This document shows positions 1 through 12,762 of a stretch of 64,000 nucleotides of DNA, one piece after another. Source of the stretch: Tachypleus tridentatus (lineage: Eukaryota; Arthropoda; Merostomata; Xiphosura; Limulidae); NCBI RefSeq assembly GCF_004210375.1, contig NC_134825.1, positions 75,569,558-75,633,557 of the forward strand, given 5' to 3'. Numbering within the stretch: position 1 is the first letter of the stretch; every line of letters starts with the position of its first letter. A program made the position numbers and the translations under genes. The notes below the pieces were generated by a model that saw only the letters and a program-made list of their open reading frames with translations, searched no databases and was not told where the DNA came from.

Positions 1-70
1 TATACATAGTCTGCTGTGTTGGAGACATTGAATACTGTGGTGCTGTAGCATACTGTTGAGACCTAGAGCA
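1..70 (-). CDS. Internal coding exon of a P/Q/S/Y-rich protein (runs off the left edge)
   Basis: Reading the minus strand from 70 down, the exon follows an acceptor ending in ggctttcag and is open in phase 0, giving CSRSQQYATAPQYSMSPTQQ and then TMY. It is cut by the window edge after one base of the next codon. The Ser/Gln/Tyr/Pro bias matches the exons at 3447-3626 and 8046-8306, and the phase joins exactly to the donor at 3447 (…FMQG|CSRS…). This is the most downstream exon of that gene visible here. The composition suggests a disordered, low-complexity region such as those in RNA-binding or translation factors (eIF4G- or ataxin-2-like proteins are possibilities). I do not recognise the family with confidence. 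Confidence 0.6.
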
Positions 71-1635
71 CTGAAAGCCAAAATATTATCAAAAACAGTA
101 TTTTTGTCAAGTGTCAAACACCCTATAGTGTTGATGTACGGTAGATTCAAATAAGTAATATTTTACATGTATATGTCAATTTGATTTTTGTATTGTACTT
201 TGTGACACATTTTACAGGATATTTCAGGACAAAACTAAGCTAGTTTTCAATGTTATATCTCCTATATAATTTTTCTAAGTTTTGTAATTGTTCCAATGCA
301 CATCTCAAAATCAAGATGCATATTTCTAGTTTTTTTTTAACAAACAAACTGACAACATATTTTTAATTTACAAGTGCAAGGACTGATATAACAGCTTGTA
401 CTTTCATACATCTCTAAAATTTTCAAAGACATAATTACATAGTCCATTATGACCTGTTCCAGGGTATACAGTAAATACACATGCCACATTAGGAGCCATA
501 CTTTTTTTTCCAGGGACCTGAACTGGACTACTCAGGAAAATAATTACAAAAATCCTCAGTAATCAGACATGTAAATAAAAAATTCAGCTGAGCTTTTCAA
601 AAACCTTGAAAAAACCAAAACAAATTTAACTGACTGGGACTGAGGCACTACTTCATCTAAAGGAATGTAGACGTATCAAAATTTTTTAATTCTATTTTTT
701 ATTTTCTTACAATTCTTTGCTACCATTTTCAATTCTGTGCTAGGATATTAAACATGACACATTGTGTTCCCTATTACTAGCAAATAAAAAAAAATTATTA
801 TTCTTCAAACTGAATTACATCACTGGAATTATACAACTAGTTTTGGCTATTTTGTTGGTTTTTTTTTATTAAAGAAAAAAAGATGACACATCAATCAACT
901 TACATACACGCATGCATAAATAAATAGCTTTTCTTCTTAGTAAATCTAGCCTATTTTTCAAAAAAGGGTAAAACTTTCTTTCTTAGTTTACAGATGTCAA
1001 ACATGCATATTTCTCAGAAAAATAGATATCAAATATATGGTTTATTTGTTAATTACTGAAGGATCACTTTAACAAGTCAAACCTAGCACAATGGATTGCT
1101 GTTAGGATTTTATGATGGTTTTCACGCTTAAAAAGAATAAAAATATCAAGAACTCCCCTAAAACGTTTAAAAACCATCAACAAAATTTCAAGGACCTAGG
1201 ACTTCAGCATAACTGTACTTTTTTTTTGCCAATACCAAATCTAACACCAAAAGACTACATGAATACCAAGCAACAGAAACCACATAATGCAAAATATATC
1301 ATTAAATTAATATATGAGCATATTTAGGTGTTCACTCCTCCCTTTTTAGCATTAAACAACAAGTTTAATGATATATAACTAACAATGTCATCAGTTTCAC
1401 AATTTTACTGTTTACTGGTTGTGAAAGTAGTGAATTGCTTTTGAAGAAAAAAGAGTAGTAATAAATTTTAAGAGAATATTTTCACTTCAAGTATCATTAT
1501 TTAATGAATTTCCAAATGATTCAATTTACATTTTTCTTCTAGAAGTATTAATATAATGCATAATGTAAGCTCTGGAATAAAGAGTAATTTTTCAAAGTTA
1601 AAAGAAACAATTTTCAATAAAATTTATTTGAGAGG

Positions 1636-1682
1636 AAGAGAGAGAGAGAGAGAGAGAGAGTGTGTGTGTGTGTGTGTGTGAG
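1636..1682. repeat. Compound (GA)n(GT)n microsatellite
   Basis: A run of about 12 GA dinucleotides passes directly into about 10 GT dinucleotides. It is a simple-sequence repeat with no gene content. Confidence 0.95.
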
Positions 1683-2595
1683 ATATACACATTGGTCTAA
1701 ATTACAGGAAATACCTACAAATTCTCCATGTTATATTCCACATAGAAAACTAATATTTTATGAATTGAAGAAGGTTGACTTGTGTAGTTTTGCTGAATAG
1801 CATTTGTAACACTGGATTGTTTGAATAAATATATTACATAACTGTTCTTCTCAGATAGAGCCTCAGATTTATATTTTTCCTGTTGCATAGGCAGAAGTGT
1901 TCTGTTTATATTCCACCATGCTCAGAACAACTAGATCAGATGTTGAATGATTGTTACTATGTGCCGATTCTACAGAAATCTCTTTGGTAACCATTGAATT
2001 CTAATAAAATGTATAAATTTATCACTAATGTATTTCTTACACTGGGATTAGTTGAGAAACAGAGCTTTACAGGATAACCTTACAACTACAAAACACCTCA
2101 CTGGCAACTTGCAAGTCTACTCAGCAATGCAATAAATTCCTATCACTTATTACTTATAATAATGTCTGATATCACAAAATAATAAAAACGTTTTTTATTT
2201 TTTTTAGTCGATATAGAGTGACCTTTCCTCAAACCAAGCTACACAGACAATATTAAAAATTTGATTTCATGTAAAATTCTGGGTTGTTTTGAATAAAAAA
2301 TTAAAAATAATAATGCAATTGAATTTCCATTGCATTTATTTAACACTAGTTATATAAGTGAATTTTCTTTCTCATTCCCTTATACAAGTATTTTTTCAGT
2401 TTTCACACATAACTGTTAGCAGGGAAGGTTAAAGAGACAACTCTCACATTTATTCTCTTATTATAGAAATGGTTCACATAAGTGGTCACTAATTTCAACT
2501 AAACTGTAATAACAATCAAAATACTCTAATTATTTTTAAATATACGGTTAAAAAATTAAGCTATCACGTCTCATAATACAGAATTCTCCTATATA

Positions 2596-2806
2596 CGTTG
2601 GCTCCCAAGCCTATTTTGCCAATACTTTCAAGGGTCCCACTAGTCATTTTACAATTACTGTTTTTAGTAAGAGTGTATATGTAGCCATTGTGTCCCAGCC
2701 AATAAGTGGCCATTCAAAAAGAAAACAGAGCACGACTCACTGGTGATCACGTGGGTCTTACTAGAAGAGTATCTTGACCCACCTATGAGTCATGTGGGAG
2801 CCAATG
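2596..2806. mobile_element. Small non-autonomous TIR element (MITE), 211 bp
   Basis: The left end reads CGTTGGCTCCCA and the right end TGGGAGCCAATG, which are inverted copies with one mismatch. TA lies directly outside both ends, as expected for a TA target-site duplication. The interior has no ORF. The termini and TSD fit a Tc1/mariner-superfamily or similar MITE; the family is not recognised. Confidence 0.55.
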
Positions 2807-3446
2807 TATTAATTTTCAAAATTTCCTGCACAGAAATACTGAAACAGGTCAAAGCTTTAGAAATTCTCGAGGCTTGAATTTCAAATGTGTGTGTTTCTTC
2901 AACTCTGATTTAACATTAATAATATGATAAAATATAAAAAAAACAATTAATAATAATAAAAGTGGAGAAACAGAGGCACATTTATTGATAGACCTAAATT
3001 TCATGAATAGACAAAGTATGTCCTCATTTTTATTAATTTACAAGAATTTTTCCAAACCTTTGACACAAAGTAAAATTTGTAATTTTCAACATTTTGATTT
3101 CAAGAAAGCAATTTCAAGCACTTCAATATTTCCAAGTGTCTGTACAAATCATACATTGCATTAAACATTGTTGTATTAATAACTTATAGTACAAAAGCTT
3201 TTCAGTGATATTAATAGCTTTTGCTGGTTGTATATTGCAGGTACTTTTTCCAACTTTGCATCTGATTGGTTACATTACCCATGTTATATAAAGGGATGAT
3301 AAACTAAATCCCAAATGACTAAAGTGTACATATATTTCTGACAGTTACAAATAAAAGTAGAAATAAGATTTCTAAGCAGTTTTTCAACTATGAAATAACA
3401 GTAAACAAGAAGTTTAAAATTTTATAATAATATAAATTGAACATAC

Positions 3447-3626
3447 ACCCTGCATAAACACAAAAGCATGTTGAATAATGTCACTAGGTAAAGACTGAGA
3501 CTGCTGACGGACATAATTCAGTTGTGGCTGAAACTGTGGTGATGGGTTGTGGGCAGTTGGAGGTGTAGGATTTATCTGGTTCATGCTTGCCCTTGACATA
3601 TTTTGTAACTGATGTGGAACAAAGAG
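3447..3626 (-). CDS. Internal coding exon, P/Q/N-rich low-complexity protein
   Basis: This 180-bp exon (60 codons) is phase 0 at both ends. The acceptor has a U-rich tract ending in catacag at 3627. The proposed donor is GGT|GTATGT just below 3447. It encodes LFVPHQLQNMSRASMNQINP, then a Pro/Gln-rich stretch, a segment starting LNYVRQQSQSLPSD, and ends IIQHAFVFMQG. Phase 0 matches both the upstream exon (ending …QAPLG at 8046) and the downstream exon at 70. The last ~12 residues are less biased; an alternative donor CAGG|GTGTAT is possible but would break the frame into the next exon. It belongs to the same unnamed minus-strand gene. Confidence 0.65.
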
Positions 3627-6600
3627 CTGTATGAAAAAATAAAATAAAAATGTACATTGGTGATAAAATGTTGGATCATACAAAAACTCTTTAGTAAAAA
3701 ATTTAACATTCAGGTATTGGACTTAAAATCTTTATTCTTTTGTGATATTCAAAAAGAAATGATTCAAGGATGGATTAAAAAATATCTAGCAAAATTTTTT
3801 TTATTTTCTTATGAAAACAACATAAATGGAAATACCAAGAATTTTTTTCAATATAAATATCCTTCACTTTTAATAACACCAAACAGACCAGACCTTTTAA
3901 ATCATCTGATGATTCTCGAATGGGAGATGTTATCACAAAGACCTCAGCCAAATATAGATATACTATAATACCTACCCAAAGCAATATTTTCAGAAGGAAG
4001 TTTACTTATTTCAAAAATATAAGTGCAAAATGTTTACTCTTGACATTTCTTCCTTCCATGAAAATAAACCATCTCAGACTTGCTATTATTTAAAATTTCT
4101 ATAACTCTCTCACTTTGGGGTCACAAACTCTGTCAAGTTAATAGAGCCTACAACTTTTAATGTTTTTGTGTCTTAAGACAGAGAGAGAGAAAAAAAAATC
4201 AGTTTTTTTTTCATTGAGCAGTTTAAATAGAAATTTATCCTTGAATATAAGATAAAGTGATGATTGCTCCAAATGCAAAGTGATTTCCATGTTAAGATTA
4301 AAAACACTTTTCTTTAATGACAATTGTGAAATTTTGTTTGTATAATCTCTAAAACCCCCCTAAATAAATTTTTTTTTTCCCACAAAAGTATGTCTATTTC
4401 CTCTACCACAATTCTATATAGGGTCAAAAAAAGTAAACACATGTAACTTATCCTTTATTCTTTCCAGAATCACTACACATTGTAGCGTAGATTTACAATT
4501 ATTTATCCTAAACAGCCTAAAGCTCATAACAGTATATATCTGTTTACATTTTCAAAATGAAACCCAAAACTTGAGCGGTTTCAAATAGTTGACTATTCTT
4601 CTTCTGTTTATATGAAGCTCAATTTACCATTTTGAATTATATAATGCATGAGCTGCTTGTGAGCATAAATAATTTAACAGTTTTATCCTTTTCTTACCTA
4701 ATTTAACTTAAGTTTAATTTTTTATATTAAACTTACATTAGTTACTTTTAAAATAATACATAAAAAATACAGATAAAAACCAGATATATTACTTACTCGA
4801 GTCCTCTTGTTTTTGCTGTCCACCATCAATGAAACTTAAGCCTACTTTTTAATGCCATCAGAATAAATACTTTTTACTTACTTATGTTATTGTTGTTTCT
4901 TATTAAGCATAAAGCTATACAAAGGGCTATCTGTACTCTACATACCATGGGTATTGGAACCCAGTTTCTATCAGTATAAGTCTGCAGACATACTACTGTT
5001 CCACTGGGAGCTTTATTTAATTAAACAATGCACCTGTGAACACACAAGAAAAGCAGACTCAGAGCAAATGATATCTTATGGCTATTGTAATTTTTCTGGC
5101 TTTTTAACCATGTGATAAGTCTAAAAATTCAGTTTAGCTTCTCAGTGCACAAATGTTTCAAACAACAGGTAAAATAGGCAATTTTCTTTACAGAAAACAA
5201 TATAATATGATACATCATTTGACACATTAATACTTCTATTGGTTATAAATAATACAGTATACAGTGTCAGAAAAAAACTTAGTAACAAGTTGTGAAAGAG
5301 ATGATGAGACAGATGGGCATGACAAGATGATCTGATTTTCTAGTTTATAGCTTTGTAAAGGAATAAAATTGAATGAAGGCTATAAAAATTATGTCTGACT
5401 CAGTAATATCCATTTTGTAATGAGCAATTTACATTAAATTCCATACTTTTCCTAGGATTGGTGAATAAACTATTGAAGAGGGATTAGGTGACAATTGTAA
5501 TAATTCTCATACTAGGAGAGATTGAAAATTTTTAAAAAAATATTTCCTTATAAAATTAAGAACTTAAAACTTGTGTAACATTAGAACTTGATTTATTAAA
5601 TATGTTTTGATGCCAAATTTATTTATATACAATGAAAATAAAGTAGTTGAATACAATTTTGAATGTAATTCTCTGACAAAAAACCAAGAAATGTACAAAT
5701 TAACCTATCCATAAAAATAGGGTTAAACCATTAAGTGAAGAACCTCAGTTAAAATCAAGGATATTTGGGGGTCCTAAGCTGAAACGTTTGGGAACCCACC
5801 TATCTAAATGCTTCCCATAAGCTTTTCATACTCAAAGAATTCACTCTCACTTAAGCTAAAAATGTCTTGCAAGATTGAAAATATAACTTAACAAATCTTT
5901 TTATCCTGTGAAATAAACAAAATATAACATTAACCTTGTTTTCTTAACATTTTTATGGCATAAGTATTTTTACTTCTAAATATAATAAGAATCAGTGAGA
6001 ATTTTGAAATTAGCCAATAAAGTAAAAGATAAATGTTTAACTTTTTTCAAGTTACCCATACTAAGTTATGAAATCACAAATATACAAGTATTCTTTTCAC
6101 TTGTTTTATTTAAAATAGTAATAGCCATAAGCTGTATGACAGAAAGATGATTTTCTTCCATGGTATTAAACAAACTACCGACAAGAAGAAAAAATATACA
6201 AGTACTATAATTATACCCTGTAACTATATGGGGAGACTGTAAACACTATAAAGTACCTACTATACTGGAATGGCACATAGACTGGATTCTGTAACTGCAT
6301 GCAAATGCAATGCATGTTAGCCTCTGTCTGTCTGTGTAAATACATGCAGGCTTTTTATTTCCTTTTATCTACAGCATACAAGCTCAAAGAATGGCTCCCA
6401 TCAGTCCTTGGCAAGTTTGAGATCTAATTACATTTCTGGACTCAGGAAGCCACACCCTTTCAATTGATGTATTTGACTATGTCCAAAGTCTTGTAGATTA
6501 ATTTTCTTAAGAATGCCTAAAATAATTTCAATTTGAGTATAAGCTGTTAAAATTCCTGATGGTTAATAAAATTCTGCACACTCTATAAGATCAAAAACAT

Positions 6601-8045
6601 GTTTACAAACAATTATGAATTGATTACATTAATATACCCATCTCCCCTCCATTTCTGATGTGGTTTGGGTTTTGACACTTCTATGACCCACTTCCACTGT
6701 GAAAACTCTATACTCTGATGGGCCAATGCTATTGATACTTTATCTCAAAATGTTTTTTTAAATAAAATATATTGCTGCAAACTTGCTGCCTCACTTTTTC
6801 TAGAATTGCCATCATTTTCACTATCTCTTGATTGCACAATTCTTGCTAATTCTTATAATCAGCTTCGATGGTGACTACTTTATCTGCAGCATCTATAAAA
6901 TTTGCAATTGTGCAGTGTTGGCTGTAACTTGATACATATGATCAACCATCACTATTACTGCTGATCTGATGCTCAAAACTGAGCTTGGTGCTATATTTTA
7001 AACTACAGCATAAAGATTACATCTGTGGGAGACAGCTTAAACATCTGTATAAAGTGTAAGATGATAGTGTAATGCTTTATAAATTTGCATAACAAAGCCA
7101 AAATTGAGCACACAGTAGCAAAAAAAAAACAGTCCTGTCAGCAGCATCATGTCCAAAAAAAGCAGAAACCCTATATATAAATGATTGATATGTCACTTAA
7201 TACAGTAGCAACAGTAAGTTAATAATTGCTATGGTACAAGTGTCATCCCTCCAATATAAACATTAAATAACATCCATGGCACACATGCATGAAGAAAATT
7301 ATGAGGTTCCACGTAAACCACAGACTACATTAAAATGACAAGGTGTCAATGGTTATACAGCTACTATTATTTACTATGATGCCTAATAAACATAACTACC
7401 CTATACAATGCACAATGATACATCTAATAATATCGTCCAGATTTTATTACAATTACTCACATCCATTTTTGCTGTAGGCTGGAAGAAAAATATTAAATAA
7501 TAATAAAGAACAAATGGGCAATCCCTATTAGGAACTATTACTGTAGGCCATGATGATGTACCATACCCATGTTAATATAAGTTCACTGTACCTTGGCATA
7601 AAAAGGTACTTCATAGGACACATCTTATAACTGTGGATTCCAAAGTGAGTGTAGGCATAGTTAGAAGTTTGAAAATTAATAAAATAACTATATCTTCTTG
7701 TTAAATTATTACTTACTGCTCAAAGAGATGACCAATTATACTTTATATACATATTTATAAAGGTATTATTTTGATGTGATATACAAAGCCATGCATTACT
7801 TCATCAAAACAGTACTAAATATCATTTAACCTACTGTATACATAATTTGAAGAAATTTTTTGAAAGTAATTAAACTTTGCCCATTTGTCACCTACCTGAC
7901 AAATATGTAAAATATATGTATATATATATATATTTCAACACTTCTAAAAGAAAATTTCCACAAAATTTTATATGCATGATGCATTCCCATATGAAGTTCA
8001 AAGAATTACTTGAAAAAAACTACTGCTACATTAAGACATAATCAC
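3627..8045. other. Intron of the minus-strand gene
   Basis: A 4.4-kb AT-rich interval with one decayed tRNA-SINE (about 4895-5014, listed separately) and a short TA run near 7917-7934. No other coding exon with credible splice sites and composition was seen. ORFs at 3657-3984 and 4138-4323 are not supported by splicing context. Confidence 0.45.
4895..5014 (-). mobile_element. Decayed tRNA-derived SINE (family B)
   Basis: On the minus strand it begins with a head resembling ccagtggaacagtagtatgtc, followed by ggttccaat (B-box-like) and then agatagccctttgtatagct, which is the body of the family-B SINEs at 47.9, 50.3, 52.5 and 58.9 kb. It is strongly diverged. Confidence 0.55.
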
Positions 8046-8306
8046 CCCTAAAGGAGCTTGTCTTTGAATTTGCCCATGATGTTGATGAAGGCCACTCTGT
8101 TGCAGCTGTGGTCCTGTGTTATCTGCTGTCAATGGGGATGGCATGCCTCCCTGAGGTTGATGAGGTCCTGGACCCAGCCCTGATAAATACTGAAGTGCAT
8201 GCGATGGCCCACCTTGTGGTGGTAAGGGTCCAGGCTTACCTATGTCATGGGGATGACCACCTGATAGTGACAGTGTTCCAGGTGGGAACTGATGAAGTCC
8301 TTGCTG
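8046..8306 (-). CDS. Internal coding exon, G/P/Q/H-rich
   Basis: A 261-bp exon (87 codons) in phase 0 at both ends. The acceptor tract ends ttattgcag|CAG, a tandem NAGNAG acceptor, so the first Gln may be optional. The exon reads QQGLHQFPPGTLSLSGGHPH, then DIGKPGPLPPQGGPSH, LQYLSGLGPGPHQPQGGMP, and ends GQIQRQAPLG before the donor GGG|GTGATT. Without splicing the frame stops four codons later. The composition is that of an intrinsically disordered region. An internal GTAAGC after GACATAG could act as an alternative donor that shortens the exon. It continues from the exon at 11585-11625 (…VPYPQP|QQGL…). Confidence 0.7.
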
Positions 8307-9076
8307 CTGCAATAAAAGTAAAATTTTGTAAAAGAAAAGTAAAATTATATCAGAATTGTCTCATATTACTTTATGTAATTAAACCTCAGGATAACATTAC
8401 TTCATAACTTTTGAATCATTTTTGAAAACAAGTAGAAGAAACATTATCAAGAATGGCAAAAATGATCATGCAATGAAAACCTCATCTCAAAACACTTGCA
8501 CTTGTATTAAAAATAATTTGCTCTGTCACATGGAGCTTTCTATAGATGCAACAAAAACAAAAAATTACCCTCAAAGGTGTTACTAAAAGGTCTTAGAGAT
8601 TAAGTTCATTTAACTTAATACTTTTAAGTACAAAGTCAGTCAATTTGACCTACCTTATAAGTGTGAAACTATACATACACTATAATACTGAATTTATTGA
8701 ATGCAAGTTCACAACATTTGACATGCTTTTAGTAGATGTTACAAGTCTGTTACATGAGAAAAAAACTAATTTTTGAATAATGTATTTCTACCAAAGAACT
8801 GTCTATAAATTTGTGAAGCCTTAACTGAGTCAGTATGGGTAAAAAGTGGGTTTCATGTTAAGAATAAAAACATGCCTCCTCATTCTTAGAACCTAAATGA
8901 TAACTGACATTTTTCAGTAAAAAACTATATTTTCAGTTATTTTCTCTAACCCTGACACTAAATGTGAAGAAATTGTCAATCTACAGTGAACTAAAGAGTA
9001 GAAAATATAAAATAAAATTAATAATGATTTATTTTTTTTCATTGAATGCATCTGTGTACTCTATTTTCCCTTAATA

Positions 9077-9697
9077 CAGTGGAGCGCCATTAAGCCACGG
9101 ACCAGTAAACCACGAAATCGCTTAAGCCACTGTAGCAAGTCTTGCCCCAAAATTTTTGATGTATTAAAACTACTACCTGGCTTTTTAAAGTTTCTCACAC
9201 TCTCCTTGTCGTTGACACTGACATGACAAATGTGAGCGAGGATTATCGTGGCTCACCACTAATTTAAGAACGTATAAAAACACGGCTTACGAATTTAATC
9301 CTGGCTTTATAACTTCAAGGGGATATTTAAAAAGGATTTGCTTTAATTTGAGAAATAAATAAAATATATTACAATAGAAATCGATGTTAATCTACCTTAT
9401 CCGCTCTCTATATCAGCTTTATGGAGGCCGTCATTGTTACCAAATCACAACTCTCCATACATTAAAGTTAATCCGTGAAAAAAGTGATCAATAATTAAAG
9501 TATTATTTTTAATTCAATAATCCGATATTTTTATGGAATTGTATAAATATTGGTCACAAACCCAATAGAAATCACTTCAGTTTCTGAGCTGTTGGCGACT
9601 TCGGCTTTTCAGTCACAAAGGTTCAAGCCGCGGACCACTTAAGCCGCGGTTAAGCAGATTGACCCCACAAATACCACTGCTTAATGGCACTCCACTG
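9077..9697. mobile_element. Non-autonomous DNA transposon, pogo/Tigger-like termini, 621 bp
   Basis: The left terminus CAGTGGAGCGCCATTAAGC is the inverted copy of the right terminus (GCTTAATGGCACTCCACTG) with one mismatch, and TA flanks both ends. Subterminal copies of motifs such as aagccgcgg and aagccacgg occur near both ends in opposite orientations. Termini starting CAGTGG with TA duplications are typical of pogo/Tigger elements. There is no transposase ORF inside, so it would depend on a relative for mobility. Confidence 0.75.
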
Positions 9698-10148
9698 TAT
9701 TATTGTCTTTTTGCCAGACATTGTCCTGAATGTGTTTATAACTCCTTTATAATTCACACATACAGTAAACAAACCAAGTTACACATAAATTAAGTTTCCA
9801 AATGGTAGGCACAAATTACTAAGCTTACAGAATTTATTTTTGTTATTTAAGAAGTTTTACATTTCAGTTAGTTTTGTTAAATATATAAAAAAGAAGAAAT
9901 TTATCTCATGCTTTAGATATTTATGCCCATTTGCTCTTAGATGCCATGTGTCAGTAACTTTACTTTTTTTTCTCACAATGTAGCTTTCAAATATGTATTT
10001 TAGAACATAAAACATTTATCAGGAATTACAGAAGATGGGCCTAAAATTTATCTGACTTTCTAGTAGAGTTGTTCATTCCAACAGTAATATAATATTTTAC
10101 ACTATATACAACTTAACTAGAACATTACATATAGCTTAAAAAAATAAT

Positions 10149-10372
10149 ATATTACTTCTAGAATGAACAGCTCTACTCAATACACACATCAAGCATTTCT
10201 TGTGAACTACCATCTCCAACCACCAAACATAAACATGTGGTCTTAAAATTTCTGTATGCTATATTACTTCTAGAATGAACAGCTCTACTCAATACACACA
10301 TCAAGCATTTCTTGTGAACTACCATCTCCAACCACCAAACATAAACATGTGGTCTTAAAATTTCTGTATGCT
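10149..10372. repeat. Exact tandem duplication of 112 bp
   Basis: Bases 10149-10260 and 10261-10372 appear identical by eye, starting atattacttctag and ending tttctgtatgct. The identity suggests a recent duplication or an assembly error. No coding function is seen. Confidence 0.9.
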
Positions 10373-11584
10373 ATAAGTTGCTCTTTTTATTGGCTATAAA
10401 CACATCCTGCCCATCAAAGGTGTAGACCTGATGTTGATAGCTAAAATGAAATGCATAAAAAATTGGAGGCTTCTCTTGTGGATTACACAAATTCATTTAT
10501 ATTTAAGCAAATCATGAAGGTGGAAAGTTCACATTCTCAATTTTTCTTTTCATCATTATGTGTTGTTTGTGCTTCTAAATGGTTATAAGCCTCAGTAACC
10601 TTTTAAAAAACATTCTGGAAAGGAGAAAGCAAAGCCAGACACATTACATCAACTGAAGAGTGGAGATTAAGATTTCTACATTTTCTTTAGAAATAAAAAT
10701 TTTAAAAGTTAGGTAGTATTAAAATTTGAATTGCAAACTATGTTTTAATGCCAAGTTTACTGACACACAGTACGCTGATAATAAAGTTGATTCATTAAAT
10801 TTTGAATGCGACTCTTTAAAGGATCACATGCACACACTGACTCTATCAAACTGGATGTCAATAACGCATCTTCATTTTTTAGTACACTTTTGTAAAATAA
10901 TGTTTACAAGCATCTACAGGGAAAGATATTTCGACATTCAGAACACTTCCTGTAATATAAATGAATCTTTTCAAGATCTTTACAGGACTCTTCAACTTCA
11001 TAACCAAATTTCTATAGCCTCTATAAAGAAATGCATTTCCAGATTCAAAGCATTTTTATTAACATAATTTGAAGCCCTGCAATATCTCTACATACAAAAA
11101 AGATGACTCTCTTCATTAACTCCAAGTTCTATTAATTTTAACAGCTCAAGTTCATTAATGGTAAGGAATGGAACCAAAGAGTTTTCTTTTGAGAATTTTT
11201 CTGCTTACAAACTCCGAATTTTATCAGACACTTTGGCTTTATAATTAGTTGCACAATGTGAAATTGAGCCATAGCAGGTAATTCCTGAATAACAACTTAA
11301 TTTCATAGATTTATTAGACACATACAACTAGTTTTTATCAGTCCATTTTACTTCCACATTTCTTCAACCGGCTAATGCACTGTAGGAAAAATGACCATTA
11401 ACAACACAGAACTGTCTAGTGGGTAAGTTTATACCATCACCTTTGTACTTTCAGTGAGCTTTGAATTCTAAAGGTACACTGTAACCACAGATGAATAACT
11501 AATGTCTTCAATATTTAATTTCTATATTTTTTCTGCAGAATTTTTCAACTTCTCTATTGTCAATGCCAATATAAGAAAACTTAC

Positions 11585-11625
11585 AGGTTGTGGATAAGGG
11601 ACCTGCCCTATATAGTCATCTCTTC
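11585..11625 (-). CDS. 41-bp coding exon (RDDYIGQVPYPQP)
   Basis: This short minus-strand exon lies between a consensus acceptor (tactttgcag) and a consensus donor (CCT|GTAAGT). Only one frame avoids stops when joined to its neighbours. It completes a split Arg codon from 12763 and then reads RDDYIGQVPYPQP, ending in phase 0, as the exon at 8306 requires. The Tyr/Pro/Gln bias agrees with the rest of the gene. Confidence 0.65.
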
Positions 11626-12762
11626 CTGCAAAGTAAAGTACAAGTCATCTGTTAACACATGATGAAACATACAATGTATTAATAATTGAAACAGTAGAAA
11701 GTGTCATTATAAAGAAAAGTGTTAGCAAAAAATTTATTAATGAAAAACATTCCTAATATCAATAATCTCCCAATTACTGAATGAAGTTCTGCACTTCTTA
11801 CTACATTACTCTGATACTGTCAACCTTTGAAAATTTACATAAGATATTTATCACTGTATTACTTAATGTTTACTGGTGTATATTTTATATCAGTGTATCA
11901 TTCACTGTTTACATATACAGGTTTGTACAGAGAACACACTTCTTACATTACTATTTAAATGTACATTTAACAAACATTATGCAATACCTACTGCTTAGAT
12001 ATTCACATTATATAATCCTAGTTACAACTTTTATTGTATTAACTGGTATTTACATTGCATGTTTCCATGATTAATGTACATTTTTCAATGTATTAACTAC
12101 TGGGATTACTTAGCAAAAGTGCTCCTTCTTTTACTCTACTTATACATGGTATAAATATTTGGATTCTCTATCCTCCCTGTTTCTATCAACTGCTACTAAA
12201 CTAGCTCTTTTTTCTTCAGTTTTGTCCTAACAGAGAAATTTGAGTCTTCTTTTCTCTACTGTTAAAGCCACCTGACAATGAACTTGCTCTTCCTTTTTCT
12301 CTAGTTTTATCCTAGTCTAAGAATATTTCTATTCCTCCACCCCATTAATACCAGCTTGTCAGATAACAAACTGACGACACTTATTCCACTTCTTTCTCAG
12401 GTGAAATTTGGTTTACTATTATTTACACTATACCCACAAAAAAAAAATACCTTTCATTTTATGTACCAGACATTTTGTTTGTAATCAGAATGTAAATATT
12501 TTTTGTATAAGGTTAAAAGTTTATATTAACAAAAGTATAAAACAAACTTTCAGGAAAAACTACAATTAATAAAGTTATAAATTCTAATATTTCTTTATTC
12601 AATATTTTTATATTAGAATGATCATAACATTTTATAAAACTTTTTAAAATGTAATGGCAAAGACTACAGAAGTTAAGGATAGAATAAATTTATTTTCACA
12701 AAGATTTTTAATGGTGTAAAAACAATTGTTTTATTTTTTAAACATGGAATGTATATACTTAC
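11626..12762. other. Intron of the minus-strand gene
   Basis: An AT-rich 1.1-kb interval. The 97-codon plus-strand ORF at 11781-12074 is Ile/Leu/Tyr-rich, typical of chance AT-rich ORFs. No other element was recognised. Confidence 0.45.

Larger units (their letters stand above)
71..3446. other. Intron of the minus-strand P/Q-rich gene
   Basis: About 3.4 kb of AT-rich sequence between the exons at 1-70 and 3447-3626. It holds a GA/GT microsatellite (1636-1682) and a small TIR element (2596-2806), each listed separately. The short ORFs here show no codon bias or splice context. Confidence 0.5.
8307..11584. other. Intron of the minus-strand gene, with a transposon-derived element and a tandem duplication
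   Basis: This 3.3-kb interval contains the pogo-like non-autonomous element (9077-9697) and a 112-bp exact duplication (10149-10372). An ORF of 113 codons at 10726-11067 on the plus strand has ordinary AT-rich composition and no gene evidence. Confidence 0.45.

Noticed and set aside
3657..3984. Overlapping 103- and 69-codon ORFs on opposite strands
   Set aside because: Chance ORFs in an intron, with no codon bias.
10726..11067. 113-codon ORF on the plus strand
   Set aside because: It lies in an intron of the opposite-strand gene, with AT-driven composition, no motif and no splice context.
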